Assembly: GCA_035519675.1 (NCBI GenBank)
Contig: DATIWB010000133.1
Location: 1-64,000 of the forward strand
Origin: RPRB01 sp035519675
GTDB lineage: Bacteria; Myxococcota; Myxococcia; Myxococcales; Myxococcaceae
Direction: 5' to 3'
Length of the DNA: 64,000 bases
The position numbers were made by a program, and so were the translations under genes. The notes below the pieces were generated by a model. That model was not told the origin of the DNA, did no database searches, and saw nothing but the letters and a program-made list of their open reading frames with translations. Below, piece after piece: positions 16,276 to 25,348 of the stretch; the first letter of the stretch is position 1; every line of letters begins with the position of its first letter.

Positions 16276-17067
16276 ATGGCGAACCGGGTGGCGCTGGTGA
16301 CCGGAGGCTCTCGCGGCGTGGGCCGCGCAGTCTCGCTGCTCCTCGCCCGCGAGGGCTGGGACGTGGTGGCGACGTACCGGCGGGACGAGGACGCGGCGCG
16401 CTCGCTCGAGGCCGAGGTGGCCTCGCTCGGCCGGAGGGCGCTGGCGCTCCGGGCCGATCAGCTCGAGCCCGGGAGCCTGGAACCGGTGCTCGCCCGGACC
16501 AGGGAGACCTTCGGCGGGCTGGACGCGCTGGTGGCGAACGCGGCGAGCACCGCCTTCGTCCCCCTGATGGCGATGAAGCCGCACCAGATGGACAAGACCT
16601 TCGCGGTGACGGTGAAGAGCTTCGTGCTGCTCACCCAGCTCGCGGTCCCGCTGATGCAGGGCCGCGCCGGGGCGAGCATCGTGGCCATTTCCGGGATGGA
16701 CAGCCGCATGCCGCTGCCCTTCCACGGCTTCCTGGGGGCGATGAAGGGAGCGATGGAGGTGCTGGTGAAGTACCTCGCCGCGGAGCTGGCGGCGGACCGC
16801 ATCCGGGTCAACGCGGTGAACCCCGGGTACATCGACACCGACAGCTCGCGCTTCTACATGGGTCCGGCCTGGGAGGCGCTGGCGGCGAGCGTGGAGTCCC
16901 AGGTGCCCTCGGGGCGCATCGCCACCCCCGAGGAGATCGCCCGGCCCATCGTCTGGCTGCTGAGCGACGCCGCGGGCTACGTGAACGGGACGACCCTGGT
17001 GGTCGACGGCGGGCTCGAGGTGGCCTACGGCATGGCGGTGGGCGCGCGCATCGCGGCCAAGACGTGA
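16276..17067 (+). CDS. FabL-like short-chain dehydrogenase with altered active site
   Basis: The 263-residue SDR has GGSRGVGRA for NAD(P) binding, NAAS, and GYIDTD, and resembles Bacillus FabL (enoyl-ACP reductase III) along its length, including RYLA/KYLAAEL and the C-terminal VVDGG. Aligned by eye with FabL, the catalytic Tyr falls on His150, while Lys157 and the upstream Ser139 are kept. The usual YxxxK is therefore absent. It sits 39 bp after the crt regulator and overlaps the next acyltransferase by 4 bases, so it may be a late operon gene acting on an acyl chain; activity is doubtful. Confidence 0.7.
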   Translation: MANRVALVTGGSRGVGRAVSLLLAREGWDVVATYRRDEDAARSLEAEVASLGRRALALRADQLEPGSLEPVLARTRETFGGLDALVANAASTAFVPLMAMKPHQMDKTFAVTVKSFVLLTQLAVPLMQGRAGASIVAISGMDSRMPLPFHGFLGAMKGAMEVLVKYLAAELAADRIRVNAVNPGYIDTDSSRFYMGPAWEALAASVESQVPSGRIATPEEIARPIVWLLSDAAGYVNGTTLVVDGGLEVAYGMAVGARIAAKT

Positions 17068-17816
17068 GCGTTCGCCCCTCGCCGGCGAGCGTCGCGGTCA
17101 CCGTGGCCTTCTGGCTGGTGGTGGGGCTGACCATGCCGGTGCTCTTCGTCCTGGCGACCGGGGTGTTCCTGGTCAGCGCTCCGTTCGATCCCGACCGGCG
17201 GGTGCTCCACGCCTTCGTCTGCCGGTCCTGTCACGCCTATCTCCGGGCGAACCCGCTCTGGCGAGTGCGGGTGGAGGGGCGGGAGCGGATCCCCCGGGGC
17301 GCCTCGGTGCTGGTGGTGAACCACCAGTCGCTGGCCGACGTGGCGGTGTGCATGGGGCTCCACCGGCCGTTCAAGTTCGTGTCCAAGGCGTCCCTGTTCT
17401 CGCTGCCGCTGGTGGGATGGACGATGTCGATGCTGCGCTACGTGCGGCTGGAGCGGGGACGGCCGCACTCGACCCGGTCGATGCTCGAGGAGTGCCGGGG
17501 CTGGCTTCGCCGGGGCATGGCGGTGCTGATGTTCCCCGAGGGGACGTACGCCCCGGGGGAGGCGCTGCTCCACTTCAAGCCCGGCGCGTTCCTGCTCGCC
17601 CGGGACGAGGGCGTGCCGCTGGTCCCGGTGCTCCTGACGGGCACCCGGGCGCTGGTGGTGGGCGACGGCCCGTGGATGGCGCCGCGGGTGGACATCCGCG
17701 TCCGGGTGCTGGACCCGGTGGAGTTCCCGCCGGGGATGGACGCGGTCCACGTGGCGGCCGAGATGCGGGAGCGCTTCGCCCGCGAGCTCGGACGGCCGCT
17801 GCAGGCGCCTGCCTGA
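17064..17816 (+). CDS. 1-acyl-glycerol-3-phosphate acyltransferase-like protein
   Basis: GTG 17064 (4-nt overlap with the SDR) gives 250 residues: an N-terminal membrane segment (~10-38), then VVNHQSLAD (HxxxxD), KFVSKASLFSLPLVGW, MLMFPEGTYAPGE and VPLVPVLLTGT, all standard PlsC blocks. It is more canonical than the acyltransferase at 14702 and could serve phospholipid synthesis. Its linkage to the FabL-like SDR suggests a fatty-acyl role at the tail of the carotenoid region. Confidence 0.82.
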   Translation: MSVRPSPASVAVTVAFWLVVGLTMPVLFVLATGVFLVSAPFDPDRRVLHAFVCRSCHAYLRANPLWRVRVEGRERIPRGASVLVVNHQSLADVAVCMGLHRPFKFVSKASLFSLPLVGWTMSMLRYVRLERGRPHSTRSMLEECRGWLRRGMAVLMFPEGTYAPGEALLHFKPGAFLLARDEGVPLVPVLLTGTRALVVGDGPWMAPRVDIRVRVLDPVEFPPGMDAVHVAAEMRERFARELGRPLQAPA

Positions 17817-17838
17817 ACCCGGGGCCCCCCGTTCCTCG

Positions 17839-18453
17839 TCACTCGCCGGTGCAGCGGGAGTAGTTCGCCGTGCTGACGCAGGTGGTGGTGCCGTCGCTGG
17901 CGAGGTTCATGTTCCCCCCCGGGGTGGTGCCCTCGTAGTGCTTGCTCCAGGCGTGCCCGCCGCCGCCGCTCCGGTGCGCCCGGGCGAGGACCATGAGATT
18001 GCCGACGGGGGGCCCTCCCTCCAGGCCGTAGTTCCCCTGCGCGTCCACCCACCAGCGGCCGGGCCAGACCTGTCCGATGAGCTGCTGGAGCCCGAGGACG
18101 TCGAGCGGGTGCAGCTCACGGCCGTTGATGAAGACGCCGGTGAGCGTGCCCTGACCGCCCCCGGAGGCATCGGCCGGGAGCGGCCCGCCGAGGGTGAGCC
18201 CCGGAGGGAGGAAGGCCAGGGTCGGCCCGCCCCACCGCCCCGAGGCACCGGTGCGCGGGTCGTACCAGTATGCCCCGTCGTCGAGCCGGCCCACGCCGCG
18301 CTCCAGGCGTTCGAGCGTGGCGAGCTCGGCGGGGGCGAGGGCACGGTTGTTGAAGCGGATCTTCCGGGTGGTTGCGGCCGGCGCCTTGGCCCCGGGCTGC
18401 TGGGCCTCGGCCGCTCCGGCCAGGAGGAGCATCGTCAGGAGCATCGACCGCAT
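17839..18453 (-). CDS. Secreted protein of unknown function
   Basis: The 204-residue precursor starts with a clear signal peptide (MRSMLLTMLLLAGAAEAQQ). The mature part is rich in Gly and Trp, with two Cys near the C-terminus (TTTCVSTANYSRC) that could form a disulfide. No enzyme motif was recognised. It ends 22 bp from the convergent acyltransferase stop. Confidence 0.65.
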   Translation of the reverse strand: MRSMLLTMLLLAGAAEAQQPGAKAPAATTRKIRFNNRALAPAELATLERLERGVGRLDDGAYWYDPRTGASGRWGGPTLAFLPPGLTLGGPLPADASGGGQGTLTGVFINGRELHPLDVLGLQQLIGQVWPGRWWVDAQGNYGLEGGPPVGNLMVLARAHRSGGGGHAWSKHYEGTTPGGNMNLASDGTTTCVSTANYSRCTGE

Positions 18454-18537
18454 CGGACCTCCGTGCGTACCCTGGGCGAGGGCGACATGCCCCAGTGACG
18501 GAGCCGGGCGAGGCTCCTGCTCATCCCTGCCCCCGGC

Positions 18538-18828
18538 TCACAGCGCGATCCGCGGCTCGTCCGGGTTCGCCTTGTAGAGCAGGACGGTCCGTCCCAGCAC
18601 CTGCGCCACCTCTGCCCCGGTCCCGGAAGCGAGCGCCTCGGCCTGCCCCTGTCGCGTGTCGCGGTCCTCGGAGGAGAGCTTCACCTTCACCAGCTCGTGG
18701 TCCCAGAGCGCCTGCTCCAGGGCGGCCATCACCCCGGGGGTGACGCCCTCCTGGCCCACCTGCACCACCACCGCGAGGTGGTGGCCGAGGGCCCGGAGCT
18801 TCCGTCGCTGCTTCCCGTCGAGACCCAT
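18538..18828 (-). CDS. YhbY-like CRM-domain RNA-binding protein
   Basis: The 96-residue protein matches the YhbY/CRM family, which binds 23S rRNA during large-subunit assembly. It has GKQRRKLRALGHHL, the GxxG loop as VGQEGVTPGV, the LVKVKL strand and a C-terminal GRTVLLYKA. I chose the ATG at 18828 because it has a purine-rich agaagaag just upstream and gives normal family length. The start lies 1 nt after the stop of the J-domain gene, so the two are probably translated together. Confidence 0.88.
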   Translation of the reverse strand: MGLDGKQRRKLRALGHHLAVVVQVGQEGVTPGVMAALEQALWDHELVKVKLSSEDRDTRQGQAEALASGTGAEVAQVLGRTVLLYKANPDEPRIAL

Positions 18829-18829
18829 G

Positions 18830-21124
18830 TCACTTCTTCTCGCTGGCGATGCGGATCTCACGCTGTGCATTCACGTGCTGCGGATCCAGGGTCACGCAGC
18901 GCTTGAAGTGCTTGAGCGCGGTCTGCAGATCGCCGGTGAGCTTGTACAGCTGGCCGATGAAGTAGTGCGCCGGGGCGCAGCGCTCGTTGAGCTTGAGCGA
19001 CTGGTTCAGGTCGCGGAGCGCCTCGACCATCGCCACCTTCTTGTCCGGGAGGGTGAAGAAGCGCGCATATCCCCGCCAGGCGTAGAACTCGCCCTCGCGG
19101 GGGTTGGCGGCGATGGCGTCGTCGAAGGTCTTCACCGCCTCGGCGAAGCGGCGGGCGCGCACCAGCGCCGTCCCCTTGTTGAACGTCTCCTCGGCCTGGA
19201 GCACGGCGTGGACGTCGACGTCGGCCGGGCCGCCCTCGGCCAGCGTCTCCTTGTACCGGGCGCGCGCGGCGTCGTCGGCCAGCACCCGGTTCGCCTCCCC
19301 GACGGCGGCGAAGATCTCCGCCTTCACCTTGCCGAGCTCGGGCGGGGTATCGGGCAAGACGGTGTCCGGGTGAAACTGCTTGGCGAGCTTGAAGTAGGCG
19401 GCCTTCACCGTCGCCGCGTCGGCGCTCTCGGAGATGCCCAGCACCTGGAAGTGGTTCTGCTTCCGGATCTTCTCCAGCTTCGCCTGCAGCTCGCGCAGCT
19501 CGGCGGCGAAGCCCGGGGAGGCGCGGCGGGCCGGCGGGCTCACCGGGGCGATGCGGGGAGGGTCCGCCTGGGGCAGCGAGGCGAGGCCGGTGGGGGTGAT
19601 TGCCGGGACGGGCGAGCGCGGGGCGGGTGGAACGGCCGGTGCGGCGGGCTTCCTCGGTGGTGTCGCGGGCGCCGCCGGCCCGGGCTGGGTCTGCCCGGCC
19701 GCGACCGGAGGTCTCGGCGGCGGGGTCGTCCGCGCCGGAGCCGCCGGCGACGGGGGTGGCGCCGGGGGCGGCCCGCGGAGGGCCACCTCGGGGAACGAGA
19801 CCGCGTCCAGCTCGCGGAGCAGCAGCGCCACCCGGAGGATGGTGTCCATCTCCCCGGCGTTGCTCTGGGCCAGGTGGGCGAGCGAGCGCGTCCCGTCGAA
19901 GTAGCCCACCGCGCGTGTCTCCTGCGCGGTGAAGCGAAGGTCGGGCAGGGCGTCGCCGGCGCCCCGGCGCACCACCGGGCGCTCGCGCACGTCCATCAGC
20001 CGCGACTTGAGCTCCGGCAGCGGGACGCGCCGGATGACCTCGGCGAGCAGACCCCAGCGGTTCCCGAGCGGGACCACCTTGCTCGCCGGCAGCTCGAGCG
20101 CCTCGAAGCGGAAGCTGCCTCGCGGCGAGAGGTAGGCGTGGAGCAGGATGTCCGCGGCGCGCTGGGCCAGCGCGGGGAAGACCAGCCCGGGGTTCACCGC
20201 GCCGAGGGTGAAGAGCGCGGCGAGGACGTCGTTGCCGTACTTGAGCGCCTCCCGCTCCGCCCGGGCCACCTGCTCCTGGGTGGCCAGACGCTGCGCGACC
20301 AGGAAGGGCCCGATCGCGTCGGAGGTGTGGGTGGACTCGGCGGACTCGGGGTTGCCGCGGCGCATGTACAGCGTCGCGGTGCGGTCCTCGAGGTCGAAGA
20401 AGAAGAGCCCGGTGGCCCCGGCGCGAGCGCCCTGGACGTAGATCCTCACCGCGTTGGTCTCGGCGAGGTCCGCCCGGAGCAGGCCGAAGGTCGAGGTCAG
20501 CGGCGCCGCCGCCCGGGGCGGAGGCTTCGGAGCGCCGGGCGGGGCGAGCTCGAAGGGCATGGCCTCGGCCCAGGCGTCCTCCGGCTGCAGCGGCGCGGTC
20601 GTCGGGGGTGGCGGCGCGGAGGTAAGCGGCTGGACGGGTGCGGCGGTGAGGATGGGCGGCGCGGTCCCGCCTGGGGCCGGAGGTGGAGCGGCGACGGGCT
20701 GGGCGGGGACGCTGGCGCCCGGCGGCCGGGCCACCGCCCCGGGAGGCCGGTCAGCCGGTGCGCTGGCGGTCAGCGTCGGCACCGGGGCGGCGGTCACCAC
20801 CGCGGGAGGTGGGGCGGCGTGCCCGTCCGCGCTCTCGGCGTCGGCCAGCTGGTCGGCGCCGAACAGCGTGGCAGCCGGCGGCCCCTCGGCCGGGGTGGAG
20901 TCGAGCTCGACCTCCTGGCGATGGTCGTCGCCCCAGAGGTGCCGGGGAAAGAAGTCCCGCAGCTCCGGGAAGCGGTAAGGCAGCGCGTACGACTCTCCGT
21001 CGGTCGAGACCTGGAGGAGGCCCTGGAGCACACCCCCGTCGATGAGCAGCTCGACGGTGGAGGGCTCGATGGGCCCGAACACCTTCCCCTCCCGGTTCCG
21101 GACGAAGATCTGCGTGCCCGCCAT
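18830..21124 (-). CDS. GYF2-like/PATAN/J-domain/TPR multidomain protein
   Basis: Starting at the MAGTQIF methionine, the 764-residue protein has a GYF_2-like N-terminus (VFGPIEPSTVELLIDGG, ~1-60), a Pro/Ala-rich linker, a PATAN/DUF4388-like domain (~220-360, LFFFDLEDRTATLYMRRG), a second Pro-rich linker, a J-domain with intact HPD (AKQFHPDTV) that should stimulate an Hsp70 ATPase, and C-terminal TPRs. Such combinations occur in myxobacteria, where PATAN domains are linked to gliding and signalling; the client is unknown. Two further methionine codons upstream are not preferred. Confidence 0.78.
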   Translation of the reverse strand: MAGTQIFVRNREGKVFGPIEPSTVELLIDGGVLQGLLQVSTDGESYALPYRFPELRDFFPRHLWGDDHRQEVELDSTPAEGPPAATLFGADQLADAESADGHAAPPPAVVTAAPVPTLTASAPADRPPGAVARPPGASVPAQPVAAPPPAPGGTAPPILTAAPVQPLTSAPPPPTTAPLQPEDAWAEAMPFELAPPGAPKPPPRAAAPLTSTFGLLRADLAETNAVRIYVQGARAGATGLFFFDLEDRTATLYMRRGNPESAESTHTSDAIGPFLVAQRLATQEQVARAEREALKYGNDVLAALFTLGAVNPGLVFPALAQRAADILLHAYLSPRGSFRFEALELPASKVVPLGNRWGLLAEVIRRVPLPELKSRLMDVRERPVVRRGAGDALPDLRFTAQETRAVGYFDGTRSLAHLAQSNAGEMDTILRVALLLRELDAVSFPEVALRGPPPAPPPSPAAPARTTPPPRPPVAAGQTQPGPAAPATPPRKPAAPAVPPAPRSPVPAITPTGLASLPQADPPRIAPVSPPARRASPGFAAELRELQAKLEKIRKQNHFQVLGISESADAATVKAAYFKLAKQFHPDTVLPDTPPELGKVKAEIFAAVGEANRVLADDAARARYKETLAEGGPADVDVHAVLQAEETFNKGTALVRARRFAEAVKTFDDAIAANPREGEFYAWRGYARFFTLPDKKVAMVEALRDLNQSLKLNERCAPAHYFIGQLYKLTGDLQTALKHFKRCVTLDPQHVNAQREIRIASEKK

Positions 21125-21202
21125 CCTCGGGCACTCATACTCCAGCCAGGGCCCGGACCGTAGAGGGCGGAGGCCCCCGCGCACCCCGCCGTCCGAGGGG
21201 GG

Positions 21203-22699
21203 TCAGCCGCCGCCCGCGGGTGTCGGCGCCGCCGGGGTGCACCGCGTCCGGTACCGATCGAGGCGGTCCTGGAAGCGGCGGCGGGCAGCGGCCGCGATGT
21301 CTTCCGGGAGGGCGTCGATCGCCCGGGCCTGGCTGGCTGCGGCCTCCGAGCAGCGGCCGAGCATCGCCTGCACGGCGGCGAGCGTGTCAAGGGTGCTCGG
21401 GTCGTACGGCGCGAGCTGGACCGCCTTGGTGATCAGCGGACCGGCATCGGTCGCCTTCCCCTGTTGCACGTAGAGCCAGGCGAGGTTGTTCAGGGCCGTG
21501 GGGTCGTCCGGGCGAAGGGCCACCGCCTTGCGGAATGCCGCCTCCTGTTCCGCAGCGGTGCTGGTCTCCTTGAGGCTCTCGCCCAGCAGCAGCCACCCCC
21601 GCCCGTCCTCGGGGTGCCCCTCGGTGAGTCGGCGGGCGATGGCCGCACGAGCGTCCGGTGCGGCCAGGTGGAACTGCAACACCAGCGCGTTCGCATCTGA
21701 CGGGTCGAGCTTGAGGGCAGTCGCCAGCTCCTGTTGCGCCTCCTGCTGGTGCGAGGATCGGTCGCTGGTGGACCGCGCGGCGGCGAGCGCCACCCGGGCC
21801 CGTTCGGCGTGCACGTCGGCCTCGCTCAGCGGGGTCTCCCTGAGCTGCGGGGCGGGGTCGACGAAGGGAGCGAGGTACTCCTTGTAGCTCCCGTGCTTCG
21901 CGTACTGGTTCAGCGCCTCGTCGAGATCGGGGGCGTTCAGACCGGGGAGGATGATCTTCCAGGCCTTGTCGGGGTCGATCCCCCGGGCCAGCAGGCCCTG
22001 GAGCTGGTCGAACTGCGCAGGGTGCTCGTTGTAGAGCCAGTGCACCATCACCCAGCTCAGGCCGTAGAGCCCGTGCACGGTGGCCTCGGGCATGGCGTCG
22101 AGCGTGCCCGACCAGGCGAGGGCGTCCGCGACCCGGAGGCTGCGGAAGGCCCGGAACTTCTGCACTGCCTGGAGATTGGCCGCCCCGACCACGACGGTCT
22201 TGCCGTCGTCTCCGGTCCGGACCGTCTCCAGGAACTGGGCCAGACCCTCGGCGAACCACCGGGGCTGCCGGCGGTAGATGCTGGCTGCGAGGTGATGGAC
22301 CAGCTCGTGCCGGAGGATGGACGTCGTCTCCGGGGCGGCGAGGCTGGCGCGGTGCTCCCACCGGTCCGGGTGGCCGTACATGACCGCGAACGGGGGCAGG
22401 TCGTGGAAGAAGACCCCGGCGACGTTGCGCCCGAAGTGGCGCTCGAAGTCCAGACCGTTCCCGAAGACGGTGACCTCGATGCGATCTGACGCGGGCAACG
22501 TCGCCCGCGGCCAGGCGGCGGCGATGATCTGCGCGCGGAACCGTTCGACCGCCAGCGCGGCCTCCTTCGCCGGCCCCGACCCGAGGTCGGTCCGGAGCAC
22601 CACGTGCGGCCCCTGGACCTCGCGCCATCCCGAATCCGCCCGCGCCGCGCCGCCCAGCAGCACCCCGAGAACGACCGCCCCGGCGATCCCTCGTCTCAT
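21203..22699 (-). CDS. Secreted HExxH metallopeptidase-like protein with TPRs
   Basis: The 498-residue precursor has a signal peptide (GIAGAVVLGVLLGGAARA) and a DUF1570-like domain whose ILRHELVHHLAA supplies an HExxH zinc motif, with PRWFAEGLAQFLE following as a likely third-ligand Glu region, an arrangement of gluzincin peptidases. The C-terminal ~200 residues are TPR-like (ALNNLAWLYVQQGKATDA). The Shine-Dalgarno aaggggg precedes the ATG. It is exported, so it probably acts on periplasmic or outside protein; substrate unknown. Confidence 0.75.
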   Translation of the reverse strand: MRRGIAGAVVLGVLLGGAARADSGWREVQGPHVVLRTDLGSGPAKEAALAVERFRAQIIAAAWPRATLPASDRIEVTVFGNGLDFERHFGRNVAGVFFHDLPPFAVMYGHPDRWEHRASLAAPETTSILRHELVHHLAASIYRRQPRWFAEGLAQFLETVRTGDDGKTVVVGAANLQAVQKFRAFRSLRVADALAWSGTLDAMPEATVHGLYGLSWVMVHWLYNEHPAQFDQLQGLLARGIDPDKAWKIILPGLNAPDLDEALNQYAKHGSYKEYLAPFVDPAPQLRETPLSEADVHAERARVALAAARSTSDRSSHQQEAQQELATALKLDPSDANALVLQFHLAAPDARAAIARRLTEGHPEDGRGWLLLGESLKETSTAAEQEAAFRKAVALRPDDPTALNNLAWLYVQQGKATDAGPLITKAVQLAPYDPSTLDTLAAVQAMLGRCSEAAASQARAIDALPEDIAAAARRRFQDRLDRYRTRCTPAAPTPAGGG

Positions 22700-22747
22700 C
22701 GAGTCCCCCTTCGAGGGTGATTGTATCCGGGGTAGAAGGGCCGGCGA

Positions 22748-23113
22748 ATGGAATGGATCCGCAGCGTCCTGGCCGTCGCCGTGGGCTTCGGGGTGTTCGT
22801 CGTCGGTTCGTTCATGCCCCGGGGCGCGACCGCCCAGCCGGGCACGACGCCGACCGCCGGACTGGTCGTCGGGGCCATCGCCTACGGCGCGGTGTTCGCC
22901 GCGCTCGGTGGACTGACCGCTGCCAGCCTGGCGGGCCGGAAGCCGCAGGCGCACGCCCTGGCGCTGGCCGGGCTCATCGCCGTCACGGCGCTGGCCCATC
23001 CGTGGATCGAGCCGGGATCGGGCCCGCGGTGGCTGGACCTCGCCGCGGCGCTCCTGATGGCTCCGGCGGCCGCCTTCGCCGGGTGGGCGCGTTCACGATT
23101 CCCGGTGCGCTGA
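22748..23113 (+). CDS. Small membrane protein, unknown function
   Basis: The 121-residue protein contains four hydrophobic stretches beginning with SVLAVAVGFGVFVVGSFM. It is divergent from the HExxH gene (48 bp) and converges with the OPT transporter (10 bp apart). No family was recognised. Confidence 0.6.
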   Translation: MEWIRSVLAVAVGFGVFVVGSFMPRGATAQPGTTPTAGLVVGAIAYGAVFAALGGLTAASLAGRKPQAHALALAGLIAVTALAHPWIEPGSGPRWLDLAAALLMAPAAAFAGWARSRFPVR

Positions 23114-23123
23114 GAGACGGCGT

Positions 23124-24932
23124 CTAGATCAGCGCGCCGAGACCGATGAGCGCCACCGCCAGGTAGAAGAGGGACTCCCCGGCGATGAGGCCACCTCCGA
23201 CGAGGGAGGTGGTCGACATGTCGGCCGGTAGCTCGTCGGTCGCGGGGCGGTCCGAGGGGCCCTCGCGCCGGCCGAGCGTGTTCCAGACCGAGGAGAGGAT
23301 GCCCCCCGCTCCCCACCACAGCGCCGTGGGCAGCTCGACGAAGGTCCCGAAGGCGTACGCGTAGGGGCTGGGGAGGAGCATCGCGTCCGCGACCCACCCC
23401 ATGGCCGGGCCCCGACCGGGGCGCTCGACGAAGGCGCGGTACCGGGGACTGGCGTGCAGGAGCTTCCGCAGCACCTCGATGAGCAGACCGAGCCCGAACC
23501 CGACCTCGAGCGCCACCAGCTGGTGCGCGGGCAGCTCTCCGAGCCCGCGGATCGATCCCACCAGCTTGTAGGTCAGGGCCGACTGCCACTGGCCAACCTT
23601 CGCCTCGGGGTGGTCGAAGCTGTTCACCGCCAGCACCGGGTAGGCGCTCATGAAGACCCGGGCCAGCACCACGCAGAGCACCGCGCCCATCCCGATGCCG
23701 AGGATCTGGTACCAGAACTGAGCCCGGCGGTCGGTTCCCAGGCGCCACCCGGTGGAGCGGTCCTGCTGCATGTCCACTCCCACCGAGGTGCAGATCAGCA
23801 GCACCGTCGCCGCGGTGATGGCCACCACCGGATTGCGGAGGCCCATCGCCGACATCAGCAGCACCGCCACCACGAAGGAGCTGGAGATCGGGTTCTGGTC
23901 GCTGACCCCGGTGGAGATGCCATTGATGAAGACGAAGAGCAGGCTGAGGCCGAGGCCGAAGAGGATGTACCCGACCGGCTGGTGCATCGGCCCGGTGGCG
24001 ACCACCACCGTCGCCACGGCCCAGAACACCACCCAGGCGATCAGCATCCGGGTGGGGAATCCGCTGCGCTCCGGCACCGGGCTGTCGGAAGCGGGGCGGG
24101 AGGCGCGCGCCCGGACCAGGGCCTGACGGGCGATCAAGGTGAGGTCCACCAGCGCCGCGCCCATGATCGAGGCGAGACCCACCAGGAACCCCAGCCGCCG
24201 GAACGGTTCGTTCGCGCCCAGCCAGCCGTTGGCGCGGAGCCAGGGGGTGAGCAGCCAGCCGACGAGGCCCAGGACCGAGGCCGGCACGGCGATGCGCGAG
24301 CCGACGATGAGGCCCGCCCCCACGTTGGACATCGAGAGGCCGCTGGCGCCGATCCACGGAACCCGGTCGATGAGCCACCCCCCCAGCGCGCCGACCCCGG
24401 CTCCGGCGCCGAGACTGCGCACCGAGCGCTGGAGCAGCGTCTTGTCGGTGAGCGCGCGGATGATGTTCGCCACCGCGTACCCGGACGGGTAGTCGAGCCG
24501 CATCCGGTCGACCAGGATGGGGGTGTAGAGCATCCCCACCCCCACGCCGAACATGCCGACGCAGGTGATGAAGAGCACGAGCTGCCAGGCCGGTGGCATC
24601 TCCATGCCCAGCCACACCGAGGCCTGGATCAGCACCGCCATCGCGCCGAGCGAAGCCACCGATGCGGCCATGGTCTGCATGTAGTTGGCGCCATGGCGGC
24701 CCTGCGCGCCGTAGGGGTAGGTGACGACGCTCCCCAGGATGCCGGCGAGGATCTGCCCCGGGACGAAGACCCCGAGGGTGAAGCTCATGTAAGCGGCGGC
24801 CACTCCTCCCAGCGGGCCGAGGATCAGCAGAGCCACCGCGGCGAGCATCCCGTGGAAGGCCAGCGTTCCGGGGCGTGGCAGCCAGGTGAATCGGACCTGT
24901 GTGTCGTCGCCGCTGGTCAGCGGGGCATCCAT
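23124..24932 (-). CDS. OPT-family transporter
   Basis: The 602-residue protein has about 15 hydrophobic segments and typical oligopeptide-transporter family features: an early GVFVPGQILAGILG, and SDQNPISSSFVVAVLL near the middle, which corresponds to the NPxx motif of OPT proteins. Members import oligopeptides or metal-siderophore complexes by proton symport. The ATG at 24932 has a strong ggaagga just upstream. It is the only transporter in the window; no substrate clue is given by neighbours. Confidence 0.85.
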   Translation of the reverse strand: MDAPLTSGDDTQVRFTWLPRPGTLAFHGMLAAVALLILGPLGGVAAAYMSFTLGVFVPGQILAGILGSVVTYPYGAQGRHGANYMQTMAASVASLGAMAVLIQASVWLGMEMPPAWQLVLFITCVGMFGVGVGMLYTPILVDRMRLDYPSGYAVANIIRALTDKTLLQRSVRSLGAGAGVGALGGWLIDRVPWIGASGLSMSNVGAGLIVGSRIAVPASVLGLVGWLLTPWLRANGWLGANEPFRRLGFLVGLASIMGAALVDLTLIARQALVRARASRPASDSPVPERSGFPTRMLIAWVVFWAVATVVVATGPMHQPVGYILFGLGLSLLFVFINGISTGVSDQNPISSSFVVAVLLMSAMGLRNPVVAITAATVLLICTSVGVDMQQDRSTGWRLGTDRRAQFWYQILGIGMGAVLCVVLARVFMSAYPVLAVNSFDHPEAKVGQWQSALTYKLVGSIRGLGELPAHQLVALEVGFGLGLLIEVLRKLLHASPRYRAFVERPGRGPAMGWVADAMLLPSPYAYAFGTFVELPTALWWGAGGILSSVWNTLGRREGPSDRPATDELPADMSTTSLVGGGLIAGESLFYLAVALIGLGALI

Positions 24933-25348
24933 CGATCCTTCCCACTCCCCCCGGGGCGCCGGAGGTTTGCACACTGCCGAGCCGTTCCGAGCACTTCCGC
25001 AGCCGTTTGACAGGCGGGCGGGCACTCTGGCATCAACGCGCGCCGCAGCTCCCCGGCCCCGGAGCTGCCTGTGCTCGAAAGGAGGCCACCGATGGCGCGC
25101 CTCCCGAGCTGCTGGTCGACGAGGCACTGAACAAGACGAGGTAAGCCGGCGTCTCGCGGCGGGTGACGGTGACGTCCCGCGGCGAGCGAACCGCCGTTCG
25201 CGGGTGCCCTGCACGGAGCGCCGGGCCGGGATCCGTCGTCTGGCTACGACCGTTCAACCCGCCGCGCGGCTGCGCTGACCGCTGCCTTGCGCGGCACGTC
25301 CGCTGCGCCCTGGCTTCCCGGAGGGAAGGAGCGCGCCCGAGGTCCGAC
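24933..25348. other. Intergenic region with a 12-codon leader-like ORF
   Basis: This 416-bp gap separates the divergent transporter and TPR genes. A textbook Shine-Dalgarno (aaaggagg, 25078-25085) stands before ATG 25092, which opens a 12-codon ORF (MARLPSCWSTRH) ending at 25130. A ttgaca hexamer lies at 25007-25012 but no convincing -10 follows at normal spacing. Dyad-like sequence rich in cgc/gcg follows at 25150-25200. Nothing else was recognised. Confidence 0.4.

Noticed and set aside
18656..21163. An 835-codon plus-strand frame
   Set aside because: Antisense to the J-domain/TPR gene; no recognisable motif.
25007..25035. sigma-70 promoter with ttgaca
   Set aside because: A perfect -35-like hexamer is present but no -10-like hexamer at 16-18 bp, and the spacer is very GC-rich.
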